From Branchiostoma floridae (lineage: Eukaryota; Chordata; Leptocardii; Amphioxiformes; Branchiostomatidae): a DNA stretch of 56,663 nucleotides. The position numbers and the translations under genes are program-made. The stretch covers positions 33,163,400-33,220,062 of the forward strand of contig NC_049979.1 in the NCBI RefSeq assembly GCF_000003815.2, given 5' to 3'. Of the stretch, positions 1-10,507 are shown piece by piece. Position 1 is the first letter of the stretch. Each line of letters starts with the position of its first letter. The notes below the pieces were generated by a model that was not told where the DNA came from, did not search any database, and was given only the letters and a program-made list of their open reading frames with translations.

Positions 1-558
1 ACTTATACATTTACAGATAAGAAAGTCGAAATATTAATACATACTAATTATACAAATGCAGCCTCATTTTCATAATTAATGAGAAAAGTTGAGCGTGTTA
101 ACGGATCATCATGATTTTTGGTATGGTGATAGCCAAAGGGATGTCTTACATGATGAAATTCTTATTATGCAAATATACAGCTAAAATTTTGCATAATTAA
201 CAGCGAAAGTTTGTAAATCCACTTAATCATTATAGGACTTTCGATTTTGTCATATTTGTAGCTGAGAAAGAGCTATATAGATAGCTTAAGTAAAAACTAA
301 CATTATGAGATACTAATTATGCAAATTAACAGCTCATTTGCATAATTAACGCATAAAGTTGATAGATCCACTGTATTGCGTGATAGGAATTTCAAACTTG
401 CCACTTGTAACCAAGAAAGATGGCAGACAGTAAGAGGTGTATGTTTGGGTCCCCTAACGTCCTTTTCTTAACTGCAGGAGCCGGTTTAGTTTCAAATTTT
501 GTAAGAGAATAAGTAAACAAGGGATGAAAGGATCATTACGATTTTTGGTGTCCTGATA
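1..558. other. AT-rich non-coding DNA with repeat character
   Basis: No gene is visible. Phrases such as CCTCATTTTCATAA, GCATAATTAA and GATTTTTGG recur with small changes. A similar AT-rich block is seen near 20450-20990, so this is probably a decayed dispersed repeat. No ends could be defined. Confidence 0.4.
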
Positions 559-1913
559 CCTTAAAGGCAACCTAAGCAATATAACATTGTTAACCCTCAA
601 ACCACCGTCCTTTTTTTGTGACGTAGATTACCGTATGGGGTCAAAACTGACCCCATAACGTTTTGTACAAATACAGTTTTTTTTCTTAAACTCTTTTAGT
701 GATTTTTATATATGTATAGCTTCATTAATCTATGTTGGACAGTTTGATATGATTAGGTGAGAAAAATTCTTGCTCATTATCATAATTTATGCAAAAGATC
801 ATGAGGACCACATTTTGCACTAAAGCTATTCAGACCGGGTAAGGTTTTTTTTTATGCCCGCACCAACTTCAAATCAAATAGCCCCTGAATAGCTTTTGCT
901 AGGGCCACCAAACTTGGTCCCTTTTCAGAAAATGTTGATAGCAAGCAATTTAAGTGAATTAAAAAAGTTAATCATTTTTCATGTCGCCATGGCAACGGAA
1001 TTCTGACAGGCATATTTATTATATATTCTGACAGGCATATGTATTATATATTTATTTTCCCTTAAACATTCAAGTTTTAAGGTTTTCTTGGCAAATCACA
1101 ATTGTTCATGACATCTTATAAAATTCAACGTAAGTTTCAAGATTTAATACTCATAATTTATGCTAATTTGATGACGTCATCAGTCAAAATCCAAGATGGC
1201 GGTCAATTTAAGCTAAATTACGTCATGGCGTCGTCATATAACATGATAATGGCACAAACGTTTTCACCATAATTTCGTTGCACATATACATCATTCTCTG
1301 AAAATTTCGTGATCATACAATAAGTAGTTTAGGCGTGGGTCTCAAAAGTTTGTTAAAAATGCTGGGGTCAGTTTTGACCCCACTGGACCATACATAAACT
1401 TTCTATGATAAATTAATCAACAATGAGCCAATCTCGGTAAAAACGTATGAGAAGTCATAAGACATATATACAAACAAACTCATAGAAGGAAATTTGTTTT
1501 CAACTAGAAATGTCATAATGTCACGTCTTAATATACGTCTGGGGTCAGTTTTGACCCCATACGGTGGTTTTAGGGTTAAGAGTGGAAATATTCTGAATAA
1601 GGCAGTCTGTATAATATTGACATCTAATGCAATATTCTAGCACATTTACATCATTATTTCATAAATTGAGCCGTTACAAACAGCGCGGGAATGAGTTGCA
1701 CAAGGATTCTAGATCAAGTCCTTATTTTTGGATGGTACAATAATAAGGAATATCCTCGTGCAACTTGTCTCTGGGCTGTTTTTAACCGCTCAAAGTATCA
1801 AATTATGATGTAAATGTGAGAATACAGTGCAGTAGATGTCAATATCATGCAGATTGCCTTATTCAGAATATTTCCACTGTGACGCTGTAATATTCCTTAG
1901 GTTGCCTTTAAGT
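559..1913. repeat. Foldback (inverted-repeat) element interrupted by a TTAA element
   Basis: The left arm starts at TTAAAGGCAACCTAAG (about 560) and continues after the inserted element at 1580 with GTGGAAATATTCTGAATAA. The right arm (about 1740-1913) is its reverse complement, ending GGTTGCCTTTAA. The arms are roughly 200 bp each and meet near 1735, with scattered mismatches. No coding capacity is seen. The left arm is split by the element at 590-1579, so the foldback is the older of the two. Confidence 0.7.
590..1579. mobile_element. TTAA-flanked non-autonomous element, family D (piggyBac-like MITE)
   Basis: TTAA flanks both sides (590-593 and 1576-1579). The inverted ends read CCCTCAAACCACCG and CGGTGGTTTTAGGG. 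Just inside each end is a short palindrome built on GGGGTCA and TGACCCC. Internally there is an X-box-like GTCGCCATGGCAAC (983-996), a CRE TGACGTCA (1172-1179) and CCAAGATGGCGG (1191-1202). No transposase ORF is seen. The TTAA target and CCC-starting ends are piggyBac features; assignment to that superfamily is inferred. Confidence 0.75.
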
Positions 1914-3044
1914 GATGGTTGATACAATTCGATATCAAAAATGTAAATAAGGATCTTATTTGTATAATCAATGGCAACACGTTATGAACCAACTCCAAAT
2001 AAAGAGAATAAAACGTAACGAGTAACACATTTATGTCTACAGACATCATTCTACATAACAAACCTGGTTTATTTGGCAAAGGTATGTGTTCGTGTAACTC
2101 ATGTTAACCTTGTCTTTTTTTTTGTATGTACCGTCTTGATATTTAGGTTGCTCATTGGACAATGAAAAGTTAACCAATCGGATGTTGCGTTTACAGTAAT
2201 GCCGACGAAGAAATTCTGTTCAGTCACTGACAAGGCAGTGTTGACAACATCAAACGTTGTTTTGAAACCATATACCTCGTCTTGTATTTTCTTTGCTTTC
2301 TTTCTTGCATCATTTCCTGTATGCCAAACCTTAGTTGACGAATTAGTCCCAGCGTCCTGGATCTTGTTAATGAAGTTATTTGGTACGTGGGAATTCTTTT
2401 ATTCTAGTTCATAGTAAGGTTATAGTGTATTGTCAGAGTTTGCTTTTATGCTTTTTAATTTTCTTGCTATCTCTGTGAGCCACAAAATAACATATCAAAA
2501 TTTCAATATAGGTTAGTCTATGTTTGATGTATGGTTATTGGTTTTGTACCTCTTCAAATCTTTCTGCGTTGCTTGATGAAGGGCTTGTGATCCGCTAAAC
2601 ATTTTATGTTTTCAAAATTGAAAAAAAAAACACTATATGTAGTTAAACCTTTTTAACTCTTTAATTAATACCAAAATTTTTCAAAAGAATTTTCGATAAG
2701 TCCCCAAGACTTTTGGCAATTACGAAGCATCTATTTCATAAATTAAACCAAAAATTAAAGTTGACATAGCAAAAATGCCTAGAATTACCCAACCAAACTC
2801 TAATCTATAGGTTCGTATTGCGAGATAATGAATGCCTTAGATAATGTCAAAAATTCTGATTACAAAAAAAAAATGTTTCCATTGAAATTAAAAATTCGAC
2901 TCTTTGATTGCCTTGTCAGAAAACAGTACTTATGGTGGTATCTGATAAAATCCTTAAATATCTCTTTACATCTGGTAGTGTCCTTAAGTTGCATCCTTAC
3001 AAATTTCTGCAAAAGACAATATTAATCAGTAAGCGTTGATAAAT
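1914..3044. other. No gene recognised
   Basis: Only short chance ORFs (up to about 70 codons) with no recognisable protein similarity. No terminal repeats or RNA gene were noticed. Confidence 0.5.
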
Positions 3045-3912
3045 AATCTCTGCTATGATAGTATATGACGTCATGCATATTTAAGATGGGTCCACTATCT
3101 TGAATCCGAAAACTTGAATTTTCAAAAATACAATCTGTTGTCATCAAACAATCGCAATCGAAAAAGTTATCGTAAAGATGCTCATAAACGTCCATCTGAA
3201 CGTCTTTCATAAACAACTTCGACTTTTTTTTTACTCAGACGGCGAATTCCCAATAAAGGTTTCTTATCGATGTTTAAGTGTTATAAGAGTTCTGTTGTCC
3301 AAAGCCGACGCAACGACATCAAAATGACGTCATCAAATGAGGTCATATTTAGTTTAGCTATGCGCCATCTTGGATTTATCAACCTTAAATGTCTTAAGAT
3401 ATTTTTTTTCAACATATAACGCTAAATTCCCATGAAAATGGATTCAAAACATTCACATGAATGTTTCTGTAAGAAAATACACTGTAGTGATTAAATCTGA
3501 GTGAAAAAGAGCTGGTTATACTTTTCATCATGATATTGTCGGCCATCTTGGATTTTGACCAATTACGCCAACTCATTAGCGTAATCTATGAATACATACT
3601 TATAGATGTTCAACTAAGATGTGTTATATATTAAAGATATATAAAAAGAAGTTAAATTTAGGAAGAAAATCTTAAAATCCTATTGTTTAAACCAAGATTA
3701 GCGATTTTTCTAAAAGTCGCCTTTCAGAAACCCGTTGCCATGGCAACACGAAAAATTATAATCTTACTCTATTTCTAATTGTTGCCAGCAATATTCTAGA
3801 AAAGTCACCAACTTTGGTTGTTCTAGCACAAGCCGTTTGGGAGCTATACGACGCCACAGTTGCAGGCACTTTGGCATTTTAAACCCCCCCCCCCCAGTCT
3901 GGATAGGGTTCA
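3045..3912. mobile_element. Relic of TTAA element, family B'
   Basis: The right end reads AGTCTGGATAGGG after a run of C, matching the inverted ends of family B/B' copies, but its TTAA has become TTCA. Internal landmarks are two CREs (3066 area and 3325-3332), GCGCCATCTTGG (3362-3373), GGCCATCTTGG (3541-3551) and a perfect GTTGCCATGGCAAC (3734-3747). The left end is not resolved. Confidence 0.6.
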
Positions 3913-4004
3913 ATTTAAAACCTTACCCTACATAACAGGGAAATTTTGCGAAATCATTGTTTTTATCCGACACGATATGAGGCTATTTTGTAAAGTGACT
4001 ACTA

Positions 4005-4411
4005 ACAGCGAGCATTCGGGTTTGGACTATTGATCTAGACTTTCAAATTGTATACCATGTGTCAGATATTTTTTTCTAGATAGGTTCCATGTTATATAAT
4101 GCATCATAATACCCCCAGTGAGAGTCGTCATGCTTCATCAAAAACAAAACAAAAACGAAATAAATTTCGATTTTTTTTTTATTACGTAATTTTTTTCTCA
4201 TTTTTCTATAAAGCATAATGACTCTCTGCATTATATAACATATATATGGTATTATGATTCATTATGTTACATCGTTATGTAACAACATTATGTAACAATT
4301 AAACACATCTAAAAAATATCTGACACATAGGTATAAAAGTTGAAAGTCAAAAAGCATCATTCCAAACCCAAATGCTCTGTCAAAGTAGACTATGCTCGCT
4401 GTTTATTACAG
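4005..4411. repeat. Foldback element upstream of the zinc-finger exon
   Basis: ACAGCGAGCATTCGGGTTTGG at the left is mirrored by the reverse complement around 4370-4400, and TGTCAGATATTTTTT at about 4060 is mirrored at about 4310-4325. Inner parts (ATAATGCATCATAATACC) also pair imperfectly. Arms are about 150-190 bp and diverged. No ORF. Confidence 0.6.
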
Positions 4412-4705
4412 TCCCTGGATTAAAAATATCGTATTTGATATTTCCTTATGAATGACCATAACAGCAACACAACCTTACAGCAGCTTACAACGTTTGTTGG
4501 ATATAGAAGGCCATAGCCGAAAAATACCACAGACATACTGCATTCAGTATAGCACATGTCGGTTACAGGAGAATATACATATAGAAAATATATAACTAGT
4601 TATCATTTACTTGGACAAAAAAATGGTATGTAGACGAAATCTTGTGGATATTTTATGTTATAATAATATGGTCCTGTTTTACACTTGTATAGGAAACAAC
4701 ACAAC

Positions 4706-5464
4706 ATGGCAGCCAGGCAAATACCTTATCAGGAACATGAAGAGAAGAATAATGAGCGTGGAAAGGATTTAACTAGAACAGCAAATGAAAGTGATTTCTG
4801 CAAGGAGAGTAATTTCTGCAAGGAGTCGAAACATCTAACAAGTTTAAAGACACACATCCAGAGTAACCTTCCTGTGCTGCCATATGTTAATGACCGGTGT
4901 AATCAACAATTCAGCCAGCTGAGCCACCTTAATACGCATATAAAAACTCACCTTGGAGAGAAACCATACATGTGTGATGAGTGCAGCAAGAAGTTTAGCA
5001 CATTGTCTAATTTGAAGATACACATTAGAAAACACACCGGTGAAAAACCATACCGTTGCATGGAGTGCAAAAGGAATTTCGCGAGCCTCAATGTTCTAAA
5101 GATACACATGAGAATTCACAGCGGTGAAAAACCGTATAAGTGTGAAACATGCAAGGCATGTTTTACTCAGCTCGTTCACCTAAAGGATCACATAAGGACA
5201 CATACGGGTGAGAGGCCCTACAAGTGTAAATATTGCAGCAGGCAGTTCAGGCACTCCAATGTTCTGGTGACACACATGAGGATACACACAGGAGAAAGAC
5301 CTTACGGGTGTAAATACTGTGGCAAAACGTTTTGCCAATCAACTCAGCTAAAGGTACATATACGAAAACACACAGGGGAAAAGCCATACATATGTGGCAA
5401 TTGCATCAAACAATTCACCACTCTATCTAATTTGAAGAGACACATGAGGATTCATACCAGCTAG
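4706..5464 (+). CDS. C2H2 zinc-finger protein (coding exon)
   Basis: A 252-codon reading frame. It encodes six intact C2H2 fingers in tandem (C-x2-C-x12-H-x3-H) joined by TGEKPY-type linkers, from about residue 90 to the end. This is the usual array of a nuclear DNA-binding protein. Two degenerate fingers precede it. One has Asn for the first Cys (NDRC where CxxC is expected); the other, near SLKTHIQSN, lacks the last His. The N-terminal 30 residues are charged and contain no KRAB, BTB or SCAN domain that I recognise. ATG at 4706 is chosen because a splice-acceptor-like TTGTATAG ends at 4692, so an upstream non-coding exon is likely. The stop follows directly after the last finger. Arrays like this are typical of amphioxus. 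The target DNA is unknown. Confidence 0.8.
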   Translation: MAARQIPYQEHEEKNNERGKDLTRTANESDFCKESNFCKESKHLTSLKTHIQSNLPVLPYVNDRCNQQFSQLSHLNTHIKTHLGEKPYMCDECSKKFSTLSNLKIHIRKHTGEKPYRCMECKRNFASLNVLKIHMRIHSGEKPYKCETCKACFTQLVHLKDHIRTHTGERPYKCKYCSRQFRHSNVLVTHMRIHTGERPYGCKYCGKTFCQSTQLKVHIRKHTGEKPYICGNCIKQFTTLSNLKRHMRIHTS

Positions 5465-5573
5465 AGACCGATTGCAAGTAACATATGTCGCTTTATTATA
5501 ACTCCAGATCGCGTTCTCTTGTGTGTTTTTTTTCAAACGTTTATATTTGAACCTATAGTAATGTTCTTTAGCC

Positions 5574-7110
5574 ACAACCAAGAAGTACTTGGCCTGACCA
5601 GGATAAGTTAATCAACCACTTGGTAACGGTCTGTGATGATCTGCGTGCAAAACACCCCCACATTGGTCTTGCCTTTCTTGGGAACTTCAACAGAACAGAC
5701 ATCTCGGAGCTCTGCAGCGGAGGTATCCTGTCACATATGGTAAATAACAACACAAAGGGCGATGTAGTGTTGGATCTAATAATAAGAAACATGAGAGACA
5801 AGTACCATCGTCCTACAATCCTTCCACCGGTGGGTCTCAGCGACCGCTCGTCAGTCCTTTGTTCTCCTGTTGTAAAAACTGGTGACAACAAGACCACGAA
5901 GAAGACTGTTCGATTGTTGGTGAAGCAGAAATGCATGAGTTTGGGAAGTGGATCCTAAAACTGTTAAACAAGGGTCTGAAGTGCGAGTTAATTCATTTGG
6001 TTTGCGACTTCATTTCCGATAGGAATCAGTGTTTTCGGTACCGTAGTGTGCTGTCCAGTTGGAAACTTCTCTCATGTGGTGTTGCTTAGGGTACCATACT
6101 CGGTCCCATCCTGTTTCTGACTCTTATTGGCGATGCCACAGGAAACTCCAACATCCCTTCGCGGAAGTACGTGGATTTCATGGATCTGCTGGAGACCAGA
6201 GCCCTCCACAAGCCTTCCACGTACACTTCAACATAAGCTGGACGAGCTACATGCATGGTCTACCAGCAACCACATGCTGTTGAACAGTGACAAGTGCCTC
6301 ACCATGCATGTGACCTTCTGTCGTAACTATCCACTACTCCCACCACTCCTGATTCGTGACACACCTTTAACTGCTGTTCCTAGTCTTAAAGTTCTTGGAC
6401 AACACATCTAAAAAGATCTGCGATGGGACAAATAGGTTGACCAAATGCTGAAGTCTGCATCGAGGAAGCTCTAGTTCCTCAAACGGTTAAGGAAGTTTGC
6501 TCTGCCACCAGCTGACTTAACAACAATTTACACTGGCATGTCAGGTCTATCCCTAAATATGCGGCCCCTGCATGGTCACCTGGGCTGACACGCACCAAAT
6601 CTGATAACTGGGGAGAATCCAGAAGCGAGCGTGCTGCGCTGCATCATCTTAGGCAACAGCTACGTAAGCTCTCTTCTTGTACTGAAAATACTCGGACTTT
6701 TGACCCTAGCAGAGGGAAGGGAGCAGCTCTGTCTCAAGTTTGCACGGTCGTTGCAGAACTAGGAATACAGAGAATGGCTGCCTGCAACTAGAGTCCAGGT
6801 CTCGGGACGAGCCACAAGAGATAGCCACAAGCTGAACGGTCTGAAGTCTAGAACAAGCCGATATAGCAACTCACCGATTCCTTACACGTGCAGTCTGCTC
6901 AATGCATCTCGACCATAATACCTACATTAGTCATTGTCATATCAATGTCACCAAAATAATACTCCCCTGTTATCAGACGATCGTCCAAAGGAAATTTTAA
7001 TCTATGTATATATGTATATAGTACTTATTCCTAGTAACGTATAATATTTGACTCTTTTTACCGTGTGTTTCAAATGTAAATTGAATAAAATTCAGTGTTC
7101 CTACTGCAAA
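5574..7110 (+). mobile_element. Broken LINE copy A (CR1/jockey-like): endonuclease, RT palm and C-terminal tail
   Basis: Starts 110 bp after the zinc-finger stop. The first part (5574-5935) reads as the end of an AP-endonuclease domain: GNFN where GDFN is expected, and SDRSSVL where SDH is expected, so the catalytic His is lost. It then jumps to RT sequence from about 5950, so the fingers and motif A region are deleted. There is a stop codon in motif B, and motif C reads YVDF rather than YVDD. A conserved C-terminal tail follows. The 3' end is AAATTTTCAATTAAGTCATC with a short CATCAC repeat. Related to copy B at 41524-43230. Not functional. Confidence 0.75.
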
Positions 7111-7149
7111 TTTTCAATTAAGTCATCACCATCACCATCATCGACTTTT

Positions 7150-7250
7150 TGTATACTCTGGCAAAGACAGTCAACATGCGAATGGAGTAGCGCTCATGAT
7201 TAACAAACAAGCAACCAAAGCACTCTCGGTTGAGCTAAGGCGGACGAGGG
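7150..7250 (+). mobile_element. RTE-like endonuclease fragment fused to LINE copy A
   Basis: One frame reads SGKDSQHANGVALMINKQATKA, the N-terminal part of an RTE-type AP-endonuclease. It abuts the CATCAC tail of the preceding LINE. The same junction recurs near 43265. Confidence 0.55.
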
Positions 7251-7563
7251 ACGCTCGATCCGTGTTCGAGTTGTGGCGGCTGCCCCCTTGTCCAGCCGAA
7301 TTCGAATGATGCTCGATGATGTTCTATCACGTAATTCGAACCGAACGCGCGTTCGAACCTGTGGTTATTTGCGACCATTCAATGTAAACACGCACCGCAA
7401 GGACCTTTTATCATTGGTGGATGCCTGTTCGGATCAGGCTGATATTTACGGCTTTCTGCCCAACTCAAAGAAGATTATTGATCTTTATAGTACTCAAGTT
7501 TTACTTATTATCCCTTTCTTTTCATAATTGTCCGAGGGTATTTTGTGTAATCATTTAATGTTT
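7251..7563. other. No gene recognised
   Basis: A moderately GC-rich stretch with an 84-codon chance ORF starting at 7273. No similarity recognised and no repeat structure seen. Confidence 0.4.
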
Positions 7564-8807
7564 TTAACCCTCAAACCCTCGAGTAGGGTTCATTTGGACC
7601 CCTGGCATGTATTTTGAAGTGCCATTTGAACATCTTTGATCGGAAGAAAAAAACCTTTGGTGAATTTGTCAGTCAATATCGGCTACACCTTCTCCTTAGT
7701 TTTTACGAAGATTAGTACAATTTTTTGGAAACTATAAAGAAAGTCTGTGTTCAGTCCGTCTGGAGTCCAAACGGACCCCAGCAGTTTTTAAAACAAACTT
7801 TTGATACTAACTCCCTAAGTACTTATCATATGACCACCAACACTTTAGAGAGAAAAAAAAATGTTAAACTAAATCCTCGGAAAAACTTATTTGTCATTAC
7901 CATATATTCTCTGACGACATTATGGTGTCATTTAGCTCATACGACCCCCCCCCCCCCCCTTCGTATTTTCAAAACGGCTTACTGTACGATCACCAGATTT
8001 GCAGAAGGGGTGGCGCTTATCGAGTTTTAGAATTCCTAAAATTTTCATAGCATTATGACGTGACATGACGTAATTATAACGTCATTAATTGATATTTTTG
8101 GTTAAAACGGGGAATTCCCATAATACCTAAATATCTCACTCAAAAAGTCACCAATAAAGGTTTGTTATTAATATGCAAGTGTTATAAGTTTTCTGTTGTC
8201 AACAGCCGACGGAATGACGTCATAATGACGTCATATATAGTTTAGCTATCCGCCATCTTGGATTATCAACCTTAAATTTTTTAAGATACATTTCATCAAC
8301 ATATAACTCTAAAACCCCATGAAAATGGATTAAAAACGTTCACATGAATGTTTTCTGCAATAAAATACCAAGTAATGATGAAATCTGAGTGAAAATAAGC
8401 TTGTTATGCTTCTAGTCATGATATTGTCGGCCGTCTTGGATTTTGACCAATTATGTCATCTCATTAGCATATTTGATGAATATTTAATTATAAATTTTCA
8501 ACTGTAGATATTGTGTTGGATATTTAAGATATATATAAAGAAGTTTAGTTTAGCAAGAAAATCCTAAAATCCCATTGTTTAAACCAAAATTAGTAATTTT
8601 TGTAAAATTTCCCTTTCAGAAACCCGTTGCCATGGCAACACGAAATATAATAAACTTACTCAATTTTTAAGTTGTTGCCTACAATATTTTTAGAAAACTC
8701 ACTAACTTTGGTTGTTCTAGCACAAGCCGTTTGGGAGCTAAAGGAGGTCAAAGTTGGCGCAGGCACTTTTAGCCCCCCCGCCCCTCCCCCAGTCTGTATA
8801 GGGTTAA
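7564..8807. mobile_element. Chimeric TTAA element (family C left end, family B' right end)
   Basis: TTAA at 7564-7567 and 8804-8807. The left end, CCCTCAAACCCTCGAG, is family C type, with the paired GGGTTC/GGACCC motif behind it. The right end, AGTCTGTATAGGG, is family B' type. The switch falls in a C-run near 7944; beyond it the sequence (TTCGTATTTTCAAAACGGC) matches family B. It contains CREs (8215-8222, 8226-8233), CCGCCATCTTGG (8250-8261) and GTTGCCATGGCAAC (8626-8639). At 1236 bp it is longer than its relatives. Confidence 0.65.
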
Positions 8808-8845
8808 GCCAACAGAGCTTATTTAACGGGAGCCCCCCAATAATA

Positions 8846-9006
8846 TCCACAAGTTAACCTGAAACTCTCAGAATGGACACACCATTAACCAAATTGACCA
8901 TGTTATGGTGATAAAGAAGTGTCAGAGTTCCATACTGGACGTGAGAGTCTACCATGGAGCAGATGTTGGCAGCGACCATCATGTGGTAGTGCTTGGCGCA
9001 TTTTAG
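8846..9006 (+). mobile_element. RTE-like endonuclease C-terminal fragment
   Basis: One frame encodes NGHTINQIDHVMV followed by DVRVYHGADVGSDHHVVV and a stop. The SDHH at the end is the catalytic histidine motif of AP-endonucleases in RTE-type LINEs. The same segment occurs in decayed form at 43700-43760. It is followed directly by the 250-bp satellite. Confidence 0.6.
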
Positions 9007-10215
9007 TAGGTGACCAGAACCTCTGGTTTTGTCTGGTTTTCGCGCGTTCGCAGCTGTATCTATATGTTCCCATTGTCTGAATTCTATGTAGTTTGGCAGG
9101 TCCTCTGTACTGAGGTTGACGATGATGCACGTGGATTTTTTGGCGGCAGGTGGTTTTATTATGGATGTTATAAAAATAACACCCCTACAAAATGTTCATC
9201 TTCCGGTGTATTGGTCCAGATTCCCTGTATGTGGGTCATGCGGTAATTGATATTGTCAAGAAGATACGTGGTTTTATCTGATCGTCAAAGTTAAGTCGCG
9301 TTCGCACCTATAACTGCATGTTCCCGTTGTCGCATATGTACGTTGTTTGGCAAGTCCTCTGCACTGAGGTTGACGATGATGAACGTTGTTTTTTTTTCTC
9401 GGCTGCCGGTTTTATTACGGATGTTATGAAAATAACACCCCTACAAAATGTTCATCTTCCGGTGTATTGGTCCAGATCCCCTGTATATGGGTCATGCGGT
9501 AATTGATATTGTCAAGCAGATACGTGGTTTTATCTGATCGTCAAAGTTAATTCGCGTTCGCACCTGTAACTGCATGTTCCCGTTGTCGCATACGTACGTT
9601 GTTTGGCAAGTCCTCTGCACTGAGGTTGACGATGATGCACGTTGTTTTTTTTCGCGGCTGATGGTTTTATTATGGATGTATAAAAATATCACCCCTACAA
9701 TTTGTTCGTCTTGTGGTGTTTTGGTCCAGAGCCGCTTTGTGTGAGCCTTGCCATAATGAAATATTGCAAGCAGATGCGTCATGTTTTCTTGTCGTCAAAC
9801 GCGCGTTCGCACCTGTATCTGTAGTTTCCGTTGTCGTATACGTTTGTGGTTTGGCAGGTTCTCTGCACAGTGTTAGACGATGACGCACGGTGTTTTTTTG
9901 TCGCGCTAGTTGCTTTCATTATGGATGTAATAATGTCAGATATCACCCCTTGAAATTGTACGTTTCACGATGTATTGGTCCAAGTCTGCTTGTTCAAGCA
10001 GATGCGTGATATGTACATCAATTTTACGCGCGTTTTCATCTATATTTGCATATTTCCGTTGTCGTTTTATCACGTTTACGTGCGGTCGTATTTGTATATG
10101 TATGTTCTCTGTCTGAATTGTATGTGGTTTGTCAGGTCCGCTATGTACACTGAGGTTGTCGATGATGCACGTAGGTTTGTTTTGGCGGTGTGTTTCGGTT
10201 CTGGGCCGCTTTGAC
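9007..10215. repeat. Tandem array, about 250-bp unit, five diverged copies
   Basis: The anchor GTTCGCACCTGTA (or variant) recurs at about 9046, 9300, 9556, 9805 and 10032, giving spacings of 254, 256, 249 and 227. Each unit also carries CTCTGCACTGAGGTTGACGA, a TTTTATTATGGATGT block and a GTGTATTGGTCCAG block. Copies 2 and 3 are the closest pair; copy 5 is the most diverged. The short ORFs in it merely restate the repeat. Confidence 0.8.
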
Positions 10216-10507
10216 AGTTGTTCACCTTTCTCGAAATATGTTGGATATTTATTTTACCATTCACACATGTTGCTAAAAAATTGTCAACATCTGTGACCAG
10301 CTGTGGCCCGCTGTGACGAGCTGTTCATGTTGTCAACAGCTGCGACCAGCTGGTCATGATGTGTATTATAACAACGATCTACTTTGAATATGACAGTATC
10401 ACCTATTTACGGTAATTCTAAATAGCTGCGGGCCAATCGCCATTTACGCTTTAAATTAACATGGTTGGTACCTATATTATGATAATGCTGTCTTCATTTA
10501 TACTTGT

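Noticed and set aside
594-1575. A transposase gene in the TTAA elements
   Set aside because: No copy has an open frame longer than about 120 codons, and none resembles a DDE/D transposase; all appear non-autonomous.
9040-9060. Pol III B-box-like GTTCGCANCTG in satellite units (possible tRNA-derived SINE)
   Set aside because: No matching A-box at the proper distance and no cloverleaf could be drawn.
9010-10264. Series of short overlapping ORFs on both strands with recurring residues
   Set aside because: They are translations of the 250-bp satellite; similarity between them comes from the repeat, not from a protein family.
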